A stretch of 64,000 nucleotides of DNA from Pseudomonas putida (GCF_026625125.1 NZ_CP113097.1:1-64000), one strand, 5' to 3'; numbered from the stretch's first letter, positions 21,925 to 32,000 are shown. Notes: generated by a model from the letters alone, not told the origin. Numbers and translations are program-made.

Positions 21925-22251
21925 TTAACGGCTATTAACGCACTCGCCCTTCACTAGGTAGCGAACCATGTGCAGTTCGCCTTTCGAGTCTTCGTAGGTC
22001 ATCATGCTTCTTACATCCCCGCAGTACCGCACGCTGGGTGATACATACACCAACTTACCAACGTCCAGGTCCATGCCGTAGGCGTAGTCTTCTAGTTGAG
22101 GCATGGGCTTTTTTACGCGTTGAGCATAATCCGCAGTAGCCTCTCTAGCAGAACGCTCGATGCGTTGATTAATCTCCATACCGCTTTGGGCATTGGCTGT
22201 TAGTGATGTAAAGAGCATAAACACGGCGATCGCTGATACTGTAGTGTTCAT
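21925..22251 (-). CDS. DUF2790-family small periplasmic protein
   Basis: A 108-residue protein with a signal peptide (MNTTVSAIAVFMLFTSLTANA) and the family signature PMPQLEDYAYGMDLDVGKLV, a conserved pair of Cys, and TYEDSKGELHMVRYLVKGEC. Such genes are commonly found beside copper/zinc-responsive regulators in Pseudomonas; the function is unknown. The ATG at 22251 is preferred over an upstream frame because AAGGGAC lies before it. An intrinsic terminator sits immediately before its ribosome-binding site. Two related genes lie at 43022 and 43895. Confidence 0.8.
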   Translation of the reverse strand: MNTTVSAIAVFMLFTSLTANAQSGMEINQRIERSAREATADYAQRVKKPMPQLEDYAYGMDLDVGKLVYVSPSVRYCGDVRSMMTYEDSKGELHMVRYLVKGECVNSR

Positions 22252-22266
22252 AAGAAGTCCCTTAAT

Positions 22267-22290
22267 AAAAAAGCGCCCGTAGGGGGCGCT
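22267..22290 (-). terminator. Terminator in the leader of the DUF2790 gene
   Basis: On the minus strand AGCGCCC-CCTAC-GGGCGCT is followed by six T and, after a few bases, by the ribosome-binding site and ATG at 22251. No minus-strand gene lies upstream that would need it, so it may act as an attenuator for this gene. Confidence 0.65.
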
Positions 22291-22299
22291 AAAATTCAC

Positions 22300-22939
22300 C
22301 TACCAAAGGAGCGTATGGTTTACAGGTGAATGCACTGGCGCGAACAACTGCTCGATGCTCTTGCCAAGCTGCTTTGAAATGAGACAATTTCCAAAGCAGC
22401 GATGCCTCTTCCGCTGCCCTTAAACTAGCAAAGGAGGCTAACACCAAGATGATCGCGCAATTACAATTTGGACATGTAATAGATTGTAAGATAAATATTC
22501 GAGAGAATATCGAGCCGCCACGTGAACTAATTTGCAGAAAGGCGCTGCAGTTTACGGCCGTGCATGGGGACTGCCTGCGTGGCGCCCTCGATCCAAGGCC
22601 ATTACCAGTCCTTGCAAGCTAGCGACCGAAATGCTGCCTGTCCTGGCCGATTCCACCTATCAGGCGAAGCTGTCGTACTCCGTCGCAGGCCCCAGAATCC
22701 GCTAAGCTAAGAGATGGAGCCTGCATGACTGTCAGAAATCTTGCGGCTACATTACAAATTTGTAGGATTTCGCCGCGGCCAGCTTCTTCGCGTTAAGATT
22801 CAAGCGTCCTCAGGTGACCCGGCGTATGGACAGAGGTAGCGACTACCACATGCCATACCCCCAGCCAAACTTTCCAACAGCCTGCAACCATAATCTTGGC
22901 GGATTAGGCCAACTCCTTCCTCATACCTTGAGATAAGTT
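22300..22939. promoter_or_regulatory. Divergent regulatory region before czcRS
   Basis: A 640-bp region between the DUF2790 gene and czcR. It holds a clear 16-bp metal box, ATTACAAATTTGTAGG (22751-22766), about 175 bp before czcR. A cluster of half-sites (ATTACA at 22460, TGTAAT at 22475, TTGTAAG at 22484) lies nearer the DUF2790 gene. No coding sequence is evident. Confidence 0.6.
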
Positions 22940-23614
22940 ATGCGCGTTCTAGTTGTGGAAGACGAAATTAAAACTGCCGAATATCTTCAGCAGGGCCTAT
23001 CCGAAAGCGGGTATGTTGTAGATATCGTGCACAACGGTGTAGATGCCCTGCACTTGTTCAACACTAATGTCTATTCGTTGGTCCTGCTGGACGTGAACCT
23101 CCCAGGTATCGACGGCTGGGACCTGCTGGAAACCATCCGTAAAACCAGCCGGGTCCGTATCATCATGCTGACCGCCCGCGGACGCATCAATGACAAGCTC
23201 AAGGGCTTGGACGGCGGCGCGGATGACTACCTTGTGAAACCATTCGAATTTCCTGAACTGCTTGCTCGCATCCGTTCGCTACAGCGCCGTGGTGATGAGT
23301 TAGTCGAGAAGAGCTCACTGAAAATTGCCGACCTGGAACTCGACTCCGTCCGCCATCGCGTTTTCCGCAGTGGCACACGCATCGATCTCACCACCAAGGA
23401 GTTTGCGCTCCTGCACCTGCTTATGAGCCGAACGGGCGAAGCGCTGACTCGCTCTCAGATCATCTCGTTGGTCTGGGATATGAATTTCGACTGCGACACC
23501 AATGTCATCGATGTCGCCATCCGGCGCCTGCGCTCTAAGATCGATGACCCGTTTGAAACCAAGCTCATTCACACGCTCCGTGGCGTTGGGTACGTTTTTG
23601 AGGAACGCGCATGA
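22940..23614 (+). CDS. czcR: Response regulator CzcR
   Basis: OmpR-type DNA-binding response regulator for Zn/Cd/Co resistance. The product is 224 residues with a receiver domain (acidic pocket E7-D8-E9, phospho-acceptor D51, [10 protein letters not shown]) and a winged-helix domain (WDMNFDCDTNVIDVAIRRLR). It overlaps czcS by 4 bases. It probably binds the ATTACA-N4-TGTAAT boxes in this island, including the one upstream of itself. It closely resembles the orphan regulator at 52691. Confidence 0.92.
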   Translation: MRVLVVEDEIKTAEYLQQGLSESGYVVDIVHNGVDALHLFNTNVYSLVLLDVNLPGIDGWDLLETIRKTSRVRIIMLTARGRINDKLKGLDGGADDYLVKPFEFPELLARIRSLQRRGDELVEKSSLKIADLELDSVRHRVFRSGTRIDLTTKEFALLHLLMSRTGEALTRSQIISLVWDMNFDCDTNVIDVAIRRLRSKIDDPFETKLIHTLRGVGYVFEERA

Positions 23615-25029
23615 GGCCATTCAGCCTGGCTGCAAAGCTGGGATTAAAAGTTGGATTGATGAGCGCAGCGCTGCTGCTGATGTTCGCTACCTTCGGTTAC
23701 ATGATGGTTGGGCAAGCACTGGATAGAAATGCTCGCATCGATCTCGGCGTCAAAATGGAGGCAATGGCGCACAGCCTTTCCGAAATTACTGATATTGCCG
23801 ATGTCAGTTCAGATTCGCACAAGCTGGTGGATTTGGTCACAGGCCAGAACAACCTCTACGTAAGCATCTACAGGTCCGCAGAGAGTGAAGATCCTTTACT
23901 CACCATCGGTTCCAAACAGATCAATCGAGAGGTTCATAGGTTCCAAGCTGCGGCGCAGACCACGGAATACGAGTGGAGCGACTATAATGGACGGCCCCTG
24001 CTCAGTGCTTCTCAGGCCATGACTCTGGGCGATGGTACGGAGGTCGGCGTCTACATGACTGCTGATCAGTCATCCAATGAAGCACTACTCGATGCTTTGC
24101 TAACCTGGGGGCTGATGATGTCCCCTGTCATCCTCGCGTTGATCCTGGCCATTGGCTGGTGGACTGTGCGCAGAGGCCTGCTGCCTCTGACCAAATTCCT
24201 CAAGGTAGCGTCAAAGATCTCAACCGAGAGCCTCGACCATCGCCTTCCAACTGATGGGATGCCAGCAGAACTCAAGAAGCTCGCCGACGGTATCAACATC
24301 ATGCTGGCTCGCCTGGATGATGGGGTTCAGCAGCTTTCGCAGTTCTCTGACGATCTCGCTCATGAACTTCGAGCACCGCTTTCCAACCTTATGGGTAAGG
24401 CTCAGGTAGCCTTGACCAGAGAACGATCACTTTCCGAATACCGGGAGGTTCTGGAGTCGTGCACAGAAGAGCTGGACCGCATGAGCCGCATGGTTTCGGA
24501 CATGCTGTTCTTGGCCCAGGTCAGTCATCCAGCATCAATGGTGGAGTTCGAACCCGTCTCCTTGGTCGACGAGGTTCAGCGAGTGTGCGATCTCTTCAGC
24601 ATTTCGGCAGAAGAAGGCGAGATCCAGCTGCAGATCTCTGGCAGTGATGACGTGGTGCGCGGGAACCGCCTGATGGTTCAACGTGCCGTCTCGAATTTGG
24701 TCTCGAACGCGATCCGTTACTGCCCTCGTGGCCGCACGGTCTACGTGAAGGTGCAGCATAGTGCGAGCGGTACGACGTTGAGTGTCGGCAACCCCGGCCG
24801 CGGTATCGCCAAGGAACACCACGCGCACTTGTTTGAGCGGTTCTACCGTGTGGACAAGAGCCGAGCACGGAGCGAAGGCGGTACCGGTCTTGGCTTGGCC
24901 ATTGTGCAGTCGATCATGAGTCTGCACCAGGGATCGGCGAGCGTGGAGGTGACCGAAGAAAACTTCACCTGGTTCCACCTTCACTTTCCGGAAGCCCAGC
25001 AAATGCAGCCGGCAATGACCGCCGCTTAA
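23611..25029 (+). CDS. czcS: Metal-sensing histidine kinase CzcS
   Basis: Inner-membrane sensor kinase of 472 residues: membrane helices near 12-32 and 165-185, a periplasmic sensor domain between them, a HAMP linker, the HisKA box FSDDLAHELRAPLSNL and an HATPase domain (NAIRYCPRGR, GRGIAKEH, GGTGLGLAI). It phosphorylates CzcR. The start overlaps czcR. An intrinsic terminator follows at 25047. Confidence 0.92.
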   Translation: MRPFSLAAKLGLKVGLMSAALLLMFATFGYMMVGQALDRNARIDLGVKMEAMAHSLSEITDIADVSSDSHKLVDLVTGQNNLYVSIYRSAESEDPLLTIGSKQINREVHRFQAAAQTTEYEWSDYNGRPLLSASQAMTLGDGTEVGVYMTADQSSNEALLDALLTWGLMMSPVILALILAIGWWTVRRGLLPLTKFLKVASKISTESLDHRLPTDGMPAELKKLADGINIMLARLDDGVQQLSQFSDDLAHELRAPLSNLMGKAQVALTRERSLSEYREVLESCTEELDRMSRMVSDMLFLAQVSHPASMVEFEPVSLVDEVQRVCDLFSISAEEGEIQLQISGSDDVVRGNRLMVQRAVSNLVSNAIRYCPRGRTVYVKVQHSASGTTLSVGNPGRGIAKEHHAHLFERFYRVDKSRARSEGGTGLGLAIVQSIMSLHQGSASVEVTEENFTWFHLHFPEAQQMQPAMTAA

Positions 25030-25046
25030 ATTGCGCAGACACGATT

Positions 25047-25072
25047 AGGCCCGTCAATCGACGGGCCTTTTG
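25047..25072 (+). terminator. Terminator after czcRS
   Basis: A 9-bp stem AGGCCCGTC / GACGGGCCT with an AATC loop is followed by a short T-run. It closes the czcRS operon. Confidence 0.85.
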
Positions 25073-25086
25073 TTTGCCTCAATGCA

Positions 25087-25674
25087 TCAGTGCCGAAGGA
25101 CCACAGGGTCCATGGGCGACCGCAGAATCACCGACTTAATAATCTTCTGTTCGTCAGGATTGGCGTTTTTCCACAGGTGTGAGAAGTACTGAGCATTCAC
25201 TTTCTCTTGAGCACTTACGCTGCCGGCGGCATCGATCAGGCGCATGGTCGAGTAGACACAGATCAGCGCCAGAATGAAGAACGCCGTGGCGACCACCATC
25301 ACATAACGCTTGGCCAGCACCGGTGCCCGCTTGAGCTCCTGGATAGAGGCGTCCGCCGCCTTTGTCGCTGCTGTAAGCTCCGAGATCAGTGGCTGGATGG
25401 CGGTGTCGACTCCGCGGCATGCAGCTGAATACGCTGATGCAGCGGCGCGCAAGGCAACCTCCTCCGCGTTCGACCAAGCCTTCTCCGCCTTTCGCACCTC
25501 CTCCTGAATCTGCCGGCCGACAGCGTCCACCTGCTCCACCAGTTCGTTCGACCTCTCCAGAACAGCGCTGGAGGTGCGCGTCTGCGAGGTCAGCTCATCG
25601 AGCTGGACAGTGAGTTTTTCAGTGCAGCGGCGAAAGTCACCGATAGCAACTGCCCAGGGCTCTATGTCATTCAT
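25087..25674 (-). CDS. Coiled-coil membrane protein of unknown function
   Basis: A 195-residue protein with a long N-terminal helical region (about 10-120, rich in Ala, Glu and Gln), one membrane helix near 129-150 (YVMVVATAFFILALICVYS) and a short tail. The arrangement suggests an inner-membrane-anchored coiled coil. It converges on czcS. A degenerate metal box (25724-25739) lies about 50 bp upstream of its start. I do not recognise a family. Confidence 0.6.
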   Translation of the reverse strand: MNDIEPWAVAIGDFRRCTEKLTVQLDELTSQTRTSSAVLERSNELVEQVDAVGRQIQEEVRKAEKAWSNAEEVALRAAASAYSAACRGVDTAIQPLISELTAATKAADASIQELKRAPVLAKRYVMVVATAFFILALICVYSTMRLIDAAGSVSAQEKVNAQYFSHLWKNANPDEQKIIKSVILRSPMDPVVLRH

Positions 25675-25723
25675 GGCTATCTCCTAGGGCGGCCAACAAC
25701 GCCGCGCTGAATTAACGCGCTAG

Positions 25724-25739
25724 ATATCAAAATTGTAAT
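25724..25739. promoter_or_regulatory. Metal-regulator box (degenerate)
   Basis: ATATCAAAATTGTAAT keeps the TGTAAT half and the 4-bp gap. It lies just upstream of the minus-strand gene starting at 25674. Confidence 0.45.
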
Positions 25740-25831
25740 TTAAGAGAAAATTCGAAGTCGCCCTCGACAGTGCCGAGATAGACATGATCCTTCCAGATTT
25801 GAAGATTTAACGCATCCTATCTGCAGCCTAA

Positions 25832-25847
25832 ATTACGGAATTGTAAT
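25832..25847. promoter_or_regulatory. Metal-regulator box before a PtrA-like gene
   Basis: ATTACGGAATTGTAAT matches ATTACA-N4-TGTAAT at 11 of 12 defined bases, about 95 bp before the gene at 25941. Confidence 0.65.
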
Positions 25848-25940
25848 TATTGACTCACCTTGTCGTTAGCTTCGTGTTCCTAAACTACAAACCAACAAAG
25901 GCCGCTAATCAGGTAGGCCTAGTATGAACCGAGGTTCACA

Positions 25941-26162
25941 ATGAAATTTGTCAAATCTATCGCTATTGGCAGCCTGCTGCTGGGTCTCATGGGTACCGCT
26001 TACGCTGAAGGCGGCTTCGAGCGAGCGAAACAGTTCAACGAGAACTTCCGAACCGAACAGGCTCGCCTATGGAGCGATGACGCTTCGGACCAGAACAAAC
26101 AACAAGTCGCTCAAGAGCAAAAGAAAGAAAGCAAGGATGGTAGGGAACAAGCCGACAATTAA
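25941..26162 (+). CDS. PtrA-like small periplasmic protein
   Basis: A 73-residue protein: signal peptide MKFVKSIAIGSLLLGLMGTAYA, then the EGGFER start of the mature part shared with PtrA-type proteins, followed by a Gln/Lys/Asp-rich hydrophilic tail. PtrA of P. aeruginosa is a small copper-induced periplasmic protein that lies next to copRS. A metal box lies about 95 bp upstream and a terminator follows at 26204, so this is a single-gene transcription unit. Confidence 0.7.
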   Translation: MKFVKSIAIGSLLLGLMGTAYAEGGFERAKQFNENFRTEQARLWSDDASDQNKQQVAQEQKKESKDGREQADN

Positions 26163-26203
26163 TCGGCGGTTAAATAGGACTTCAAATGACAAAAGTAATT
26201 GAC

Positions 26204-26233
26204 AAAAAAGCCAGGGTAAAACCTGGCTTTTTT
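26204..26233 (+). terminator. Terminator after the PtrA-like gene
   Basis: AAAAAAGCCAGG, a GTAAAA loop and CCTGGCTTTTTT form a strong symmetric intrinsic terminator. Confidence 0.9.
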
Positions 26234-26299
26234 GTGCTTGGAATTTAGCCTTCGTTCTCGCGTGGCGTTTCCGCATTGCTTTCTCCGGTCAGACCCAGT

Positions 26300-26897
26300 G
26301 AGCGGCAAACTCGGCCACCATCACGTGGGCCAGCAGGCCTGCGGTTGGAATACCTTTGTCGATGACCTGGGCCGGAACAGGCGCCTGAATCAGGGTTTCG
26401 CACTGACGGCAGGCCCATTTACCACGTACATGCTGCTCGACGGTAAACACGCCCGGCGTGTAATCCAGCTACTCGCTAACGTCTTCGCCGATGCGTTGAA
26501 GTTGGCAGCCTCAAGCGCACTGAGTGTTTTCCGGTTCGTGACGGATCACCGTGCGTGGAAACTGCGGCGGCAATGGTGCACGTTTCGGCGATTGCCGTGG
26601 CTCGACCTGTGACGAAGCTGGGAGGAGCTGTTTCAGCTCTGCTTCGATAGCTTCAAGATCTGTGTCGAGCAGATCATCCAGCAAGCTGCCTTGTGCTTGG
26701 CTGATCTGCTCGCTGCGCTTGGCAAATTTGTGGCGCTTGAGCAGGGCGATCTCGAACTTGAACTGTTCGATGAGAATTTCATCATTTTGGATCTTCCTGC
26801 TCATCGCCTCGACTTGGGACTGCAACTGCGACGCCTGTGCCGCCAAGGCACGAAGCTGTTCCGGGGTCATATGGTCGAGGTTGGGCGAGGAAGTCAT
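26300..26897 (-). pseudogene. IS66 TnpC (transposase) N-terminal fragment
   Basis: Begins MTSSPNLDHMTPEQLRALAA, typical of IS66 TnpC, with the coiled-coil/LLKRHKFAKRSEQ region and the start of the zinc-finger domain. A TGA at 26511 interrupts it after ENTQCA and a second stop follows. The frame continues with YTPGVFTVEQHVRGKWACRQ before similarity ends. The catalytic DDE domain is absent. Confidence 0.8.
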
Positions 26898-27245
26898 GCC
26901 GCTGATTGTGCCAGAGCAGGCCCGAAACGACGACGAGCAGACCCGCTGCCACGGCAGGCCCAGCACCAACGCCTGGAGTTGCTCGCTGTCGAGTTCGACC
27001 TCACAGCCATGGCGAATGCCGGGCCAGTGAAACTTCCCTTGATTCAGGCGCCGCGCGGCAAGCCAGACGCCCACGCCATCATGCACCAGCACTTTCATCC
27101 GGTTAGCGCGGCGAATGGCGAACAGATAAGCGCAATGCGGCTTCGCCGCACCGAACACCGCGATCACTCGGGCCAATGCCGTTTCGGTTCCGGCGCGCAT
27201 GTCCATCGGCTCGGTGGACAGCCAGATCGCATCGATGCGGATCAT
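26898..27245 (-). pseudogene. IS66 TnpB, fused by stop loss
   Basis: Starts MIRIDAIWLSTEPMDMRAG and contains the family core (CAYLFAIRRANRMKVLVHDG, GVWLAARRLNQGKF, LVLGLPWQR). The normal C-terminus and stop are altered, so the frame reads on into tnpC. IS66 needs TnpB, but its role is not well defined. Confidence 0.8.
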
Positions 27246-27366
27246 TGGGCCACAGCCCGGATAAATTGCGCGCAGCCCTCGGGATCCGAGGCTGGCCATT
27301 TCAATGTGATTACTTGCCCGGCCATGGGCAACTCGATGACCACTGACGCTTCGGCTGGCCGTTTAC
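27242..27366 (-). pseudogene. IS66 TnpA C-terminal fragment
   Basis: About 40 codons ending in KWPASDPEGCAQFIRAVAQ and TGA (27242-27244), which overlaps the tnpB start in the manner normal for IS66. The 5' part of the gene is missing. Confidence 0.65.
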
Positions 27367-27723
27367 GTTCCAGTGCAGGAACCGGCAATCCTTGTGCTTA
27401 TCAAGCCACTGGAAAAAGCCTTTCAGCATCGACTTTTCGAATTTATTGAGCTCTGCTTGCATGCTAGAGAGCTGTTTACTGAGCTCTGCTTCTTTATGGA
27501 TGGACCATGACTTGGTCTGGCCGGTTTTTAGGTTTCGTGTGGCGATGGATGTCACACGTTTCGACTCCCCGGTATCGTTCTGATAAAACGATTCGCAGGA
27601 GTAGTGGATTACGTAAACTCGGTTCGCGTCGAGGTAGAGGTCTTCGATTAAAGCTCTGCTCCTCTTGCGATCCTTTACCCGATCTAGCTCTGCTCCCACA
27701 CCTTTCCCCTCAACCCAGTGCAA
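27310..27723 (-). pseudogene. Hypothetical gene truncated by IS66
   Basis: About 119 native codons (HWVEGKGVGAELDRVKDRKR ... YVIHYSCESFYQ ... QWLDKHKDCRFLHWN) run into IS66 DNA at about 27367, after which 18 foreign codons lead to a stop at 27310. The remaining part looks like the N-terminus of a conserved bacterial protein of unknown function. The start is uncertain: the frame is open upstream to about 27770, with only TTG codons such as the one at 27723. Confidence 0.65.
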
Positions 27724-28205
27724 TGTAGGCGAGCTAGCGATTCTGCCCTCAAATGTAGGTGCCCGCTAGATTCACCTCTAGCTCTGTCTATGACTCTGGC
27801 GAAGGGTACACCGCCTGGGGACAATCGGCCTGCTATGTCTTGGCGGACTGCCCTACCAATTGGCGGGGCCTACAACGGCCGCTTTTTAAGGTCGATGGAA
27901 AGCAGGACCATACGCTCCTGCCGAAGCTAGCTGGCAGGCGTCAGCCAAGAGGCGTATCCTACAACTGCTTGCTCCGAGACTTGTTGGCCTACAGCCTCCC
28001 CTTGGAGACATCTGATAGCCCGCCGCCGAGGCGGGCTTCTTGCTACCAGATCCGTAGGCAGCGGTGGCTAGGTGCCCAAGCTAGGCTCCGCCAGAGCGCA
28101 TACTCAACATCAGCGATCTACCCGTCTCCCTAGTCCGACGGTTATCGACGTATCCAAGTCCTTTATCAGGCGCATGGAAAGCCGGCGAAGACTGGGCTAG
28201 ATGCG
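27724..28205. other. Gap with no supported gene
   Basis: About 480 bp. An open frame at 27759-28133 (+) has no recognisable product or ribosome-binding site. A GC-rich hairpin GCCCGCC-GCCGA-GGCGGGC lies near 28020-28038 without a long T-run. Confidence 0.4.
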
Positions 28206-28532
28206 CTACGCAGCCATTGCTTCGCAGGATTCTGCGCAGGCCATACAGGCCTGTGCGCAATGCTGACAGTGGTCTGCCTTATGCTGACCGCACTCCTCCC
28301 CGCAGGCCCGGCAAATTTTGGCGCATAGGGCACATAGCTCTCTGGCAAGCATGCTTTCTCGTGCCATCAAGGTAGCCGCAAGCTTGCACATATCTGCGCA
28401 ATCCCTGTCCAGCTTGATGCAGTCAGCCATCATTTTTACATCCTGTTCTTGAAGGCAGGCTGTCGCACAGCCTTCACAGGCCAGCGCACAGCGCAGGCAT
28501 TCCGAGATGCATTCTTCAAAGCGACTGTTCAT
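28206..28532 (-). CDS. DUF326 four-helix-bundle copper-storage-type protein
   Basis: A 108-residue protein with Cys repeated along its helices (CISECLRCALACEGCATAC, then CADMC, CALCAKICRACGEEC, CQHCAQACMACAESC). This is the pattern of Csp-type four-helix bundles that store many Cu(I) ions. No signal peptide is seen, so it is probably cytosolic. The ATG at 28532 is chosen because GGAG lies eight bases before it. A good metal box lies about 90 bp upstream, so it is probably copper-induced independently of cusCBA. Confidence 0.88.
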   Translation of the reverse strand: MNSRFEECISECLRCALACEGCATACLQEQDVKMMADCIKLDRDCADMCKLAATLMARESMLARELCALCAKICRACGEECGQHKADHCQHCAQACMACAESCEAMAA

Positions 28533-28622
28533 GGTCATATCTCCGGTATCGGGTCGATGTGATGCCAGTAAACCGTTTCAAAACGGTATGTAGCGTTCGA
28601 CCTGACGGGGTCCTGAAGATTG

Positions 28623-28638
28623 ATTACATTTCTGTAAG
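28623..28638. promoter_or_regulatory. Metal-regulator box before the DUF326 gene
   Basis: ATTACATTTCTGTAAG matches ATTACA-N4-TGTAAT at 11 of 12 defined bases, about 90 bp before the minus-strand start at 28532. Confidence 0.7.
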
Positions 28639-28692
28639 CTTGTCCGAAGCATCTCGGTGTGAAGGCCTGCCGGATCATTTAAGGCTGGAAAA

Positions 28693-29046
28693 TCACTGCT
28701 TCTGAATGCTCACGATTTTCGCGACGCTTCCCTCCATACGGAATGCAAATTCCACCTTGTCTCCTACGTTCAAGCCGTTCAGCCGTGCAGGTTCCGCTTG
28801 GAAACCCATGGTCATCGCCGGCCATTTGAGCTCTGCTACTGGGCCGTGGGCCAAGGTGATTTTTCCGCTTTGCGGATCCAGCGCCTTAATTGTCCCTTCA
28901 GCATGCGCAGTGGATGCCGCCTGGGTGCCTTGGCCACCCTCGGCGGAAGCTGGCATGTTCTTCATGTCCATACCATCCATGTCCTGGGCATGCACACTGG
29001 CGGCGAAAACTGTGACCAGGCCTGCGATGACGAATAGCTTTTTCAT
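28693..29046 (-). CDS. cusF: Periplasmic Cu(I)/Ag(I) chaperone CusF
   Basis: A 117-residue protein with signal peptide [20 protein letters not shown], a short Met/Asp segment ([10 protein letters not shown]) and the CusF OB-fold. The copper ligands are readable as H67, W75, M78 and M80 in [14 protein letters not shown]. It passes Cu(I) to CusB. Its start overlaps the cusA stop, so it is the last gene of the cusCBAF operon. Confidence 0.92.
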   Translation of the reverse strand: MKKLFVIAGLVTVFAASVHAQDMDGMDMKNMPASAEGGQGTQAASTAHAEGTIKALDPQSGKITLAHGPVAELKWPAMTMGFQAEPARLNGLNVGDKVEFAFRMEGSVAKIVSIQKQ

Positions 29047-32000
29047 TGGATTACTCCTGAAAAGTGAGGGGTTGTTACAGCGAGTTCGCGGCGACGGACC
29101 AGCCAGTACGCCGCAGGTATTACAAACAGGGAGAGCAATGGAGCGGTCAGCATCCCGCCCACCATGGGCACCGCGATGCGACTCATGACCTCGCTGCCGG
29201 TACCGCTGCTCCAGAGGATGGGCAGCAGGCCTGCAACGATGACCGCCACAGTCATTGCCTTGGGTCTGATGCGCTGCACCGCGCCCTCACGGATTGCATC
29301 GAGCAGCGCTGCGCGTGTGGTTTCGCATTCGGCCTGACGCTCAGCCCAAGCGTTATTCAGGTAAATGAGCATGATCACCCCGAACTCCGCCGCTACGCCG
29401 GCCAGGGCAATGAAACCTACGCCTGTGGCCACCGACAGGTTGTAGCCCAGCAGATACAGCAGCCAAACGCCTCCGGTTAGGGCAAAAGGTAAGGTGCCCA
29501 TGATGAGCATTGCTTCACCGAAGCGCCCAAATGTCAGGTAAAGCAGCACGAAGATAATGGCCAAGGTGGCCGGCACCACCCAGGCCAGGCGGGCGTTCGC
29601 CCGCTCCAGGTATTCGAACTGACCGGAGTAGCTCAAGCTCATGCCCGGATCGAGCTTTACCTCGCTGTCGATAGATTGACGTAGGTCTGCGACAACAGAC
29701 GATAGGTCTCGGCCGCGCACATCGATGTACACCCAACCTGAGGGGCGAGCATTCTCGCTCTTGAGCATTGGCGGGCCATCGGCAATACGTATGCGGGCCA
29801 CGGTGCCGAGCGTGAGCTGGCCGCCCTGCGAGGTGTAGATCGGAAGCTGACGCAACGCCTCCACGGAATCACGCCATTCGCGTGGATAGCGCACGCTGAT
29901 GGGATAACGAGCTAACCCTTCAACCGTTTCCCCAATGGTTTCGCCACCTATTGCACCGGCAACAATAGCCTGAACGTCGGTGATGTTCAGGCCATAACGG
30001 GCAGCGGCATGGCGGTCGATGTCCAGATCTATGTAGCGGCCGCCAGTCAAACGCTCTGCCAGGGCCGAAGTCACTCCAGGCACCTTTTTCGCTGCCCGCT
30101 CCACAGCAAGGGTAGCCCGGTCTATCTGGTTCAGATCGCTGCCGGCAACCTTGACGCCGATTGGACTCTTGATGCCGGTGGCCAGCATGTCAATCCGGTT
30201 GCGGATAGGCGGAATCCAGATGTTGGTGAGCCCGGGCACACGCACGATACGGTCAAGCTCTTCGATGAGCTTCTCCGTGGTCATACCGGTACGCCATTCA
30301 CTCTTGGGCTTGAGCCGCACGGTGGTCTCGAACATCTCCAGAGGTGCAGGGTCGGTGGCCGACTCGGCGCGGCCGGCCTTACCAAAAACACTGGCTACCT
30401 CGGGGACGGTACGAATCAAGCGATCCGTTCGCTGCAACAGCTCTGAAGCTTTCTGCGCCGAGAGCCCAGGCAAGGCTGAAGGCATGTAGAGCAGATCACC
30501 TTCATCAAGGGGGGGAAGAAACTCGCCGCCGAGATGGTTCAAGGGCCACAGACTGCTGAGCAGGATAAGCGCTGCTCCAGCGAGGGTCACCAGAGGCCGG
30601 CGCAGGACGACCTCCAATGCCGGACGGTATAGCCGGATGAGCACCCTGTTGAGCGGGTTGCGCTGTTCCGCTGGCAGTGGCCCTCTGATCCAGTACCCCA
30701 TCAGCACCGGTATCAGGGTCACCGATAACGCAGCCGCCGCTGCCATTGCGTATGTCTTGGTAAAGGCCAGGGGGGCAAAGAGGCGGCCCTCTTGGGCTTG
30801 CAGTGTGAACACCGGGATGAACGAGAGCGTGATGATCATGAGGCTGAAGAACAGCGCAGGACCAACCTCCACGGCTGCCTCCGTCATAACCTTCCAATGC
30901 GCTTCGCCCCGCAAAAGTTGACTAGGGTGCCGGGAATTCCAGGCCTCAACTCGTTTGTGGGCGTTCTCGATCATGACCACGGCAGCGTCCACCATTGCAC
31001 CGATGGCTATAGCGATTCCGCCAAGGGACATGATGTTGGCGTTGATGCCCTGATGACGCATGACGATCAGCGCAATCAGAATTCCCACGGGCAGCGACAC
31101 GATGGCAACCAGCGACGAGCGCAGGTGCCAGAGAAACGCTGCGCATACCAACGCCACTACCACAAACTCCTCGACAAGTTTGTGACTGAGATTCTCCACA
31201 GCACGGTCGATCAGCTGGCTGCGGTCGTAGACGGTGACAAGCTCCACCCCGGTAGGTAGGCCTTTCTTCAAGGTTTCGAGCTTGGCCTTAACGTGCGCGA
31301 TGGCCTCACGAGCATTCTTGCCGCTGCGCAGGATAACCACTCCACCTACGGCCTCACCGAGGCCGTCCAGCTCGCCTATGCCTCTGCGGGCTTCCGGACC
31401 TATCTGCACCGTAGCGACATCGCCTAACTTCACCGGCACGCCCTTGGCAGCCAGTCGCAGTGGGATCGCTCTGAAATCGTCCAACGATGTTAAGTAGCCC
31501 GCCGCACGAACCATGAATTCTGCTTCGCCTTGCTCCAGCACACCGCCACCGGTCTCCTGGTTGGCCTTGCCTATAGCCTCCACCACTTCAGCTTGGGTGA
31601 TACCGAGGCTGGCCATGCGAAGCGGATCGAGGACGACTTGGTACTGCTTGATCATACCGCCGATGGTGGCCACCTCAGCGACATCCGGCAGGGTCTTGAG
31701 CTCATAGCGCAGGAACCAGTCCTGCAGGCTGCGCAGTTGCGACAGGTCATGGCCGCCATTGCGATCAACCAGCGCATACTGATAAATCCAGCCCACTCCG
31801 GTGGCGTCCGGTCCCAATACCGGCTTGGCTGCCGCAGGTAATCGCGATTGCGCCTGGCTCAGATACTCAAGAACCCGAGAGCGCGCCCAATACAGATCGG
31901 TGCCATCCTCGAACAGCACGTAGACGAAGCTGTCACCGAATGCGGAGAAGCCACGTACTGTTTTGGCTCCCGGAACCGAAAGCATGGTGGTGGTCAGCGG

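Larger units (their letters stand above)
26300..27366 (-). mobile_element. IS66-family insertion sequence remnant
   Basis: A minus-strand remnant of about 1.07 kb, against roughly 2.5 kb for a full element. In order it holds the last ~40 codons of tnpA, a tnpB gene that has lost its stop, and the first third of tnpC interrupted by stop codons. The 5' junction lies inside a hypothetical gene at about 27367. The left boundary near 26283-26300 is where TnpC similarity fades. No terminal inverted repeats were found, so it is not mobile. Confidence 0.85.

Noticed and set aside
22315..22329. AAAGGAG followed by a 4-codon frame (ATG to TGA) opposite the DUF2790 leader
   Set aside because: Too short to distinguish from chance and not tied to any plus-strand gene.
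26232..27449. Plus-strand frames across the IS66 remnant
   Set aside because: Shadows of tnpB/tnpC read in the opposite direction.
27759..28133. 124-codon plus-strand frame after the truncated hypothetical gene
   Set aside because: No ribosome-binding site, odd composition, no known family.
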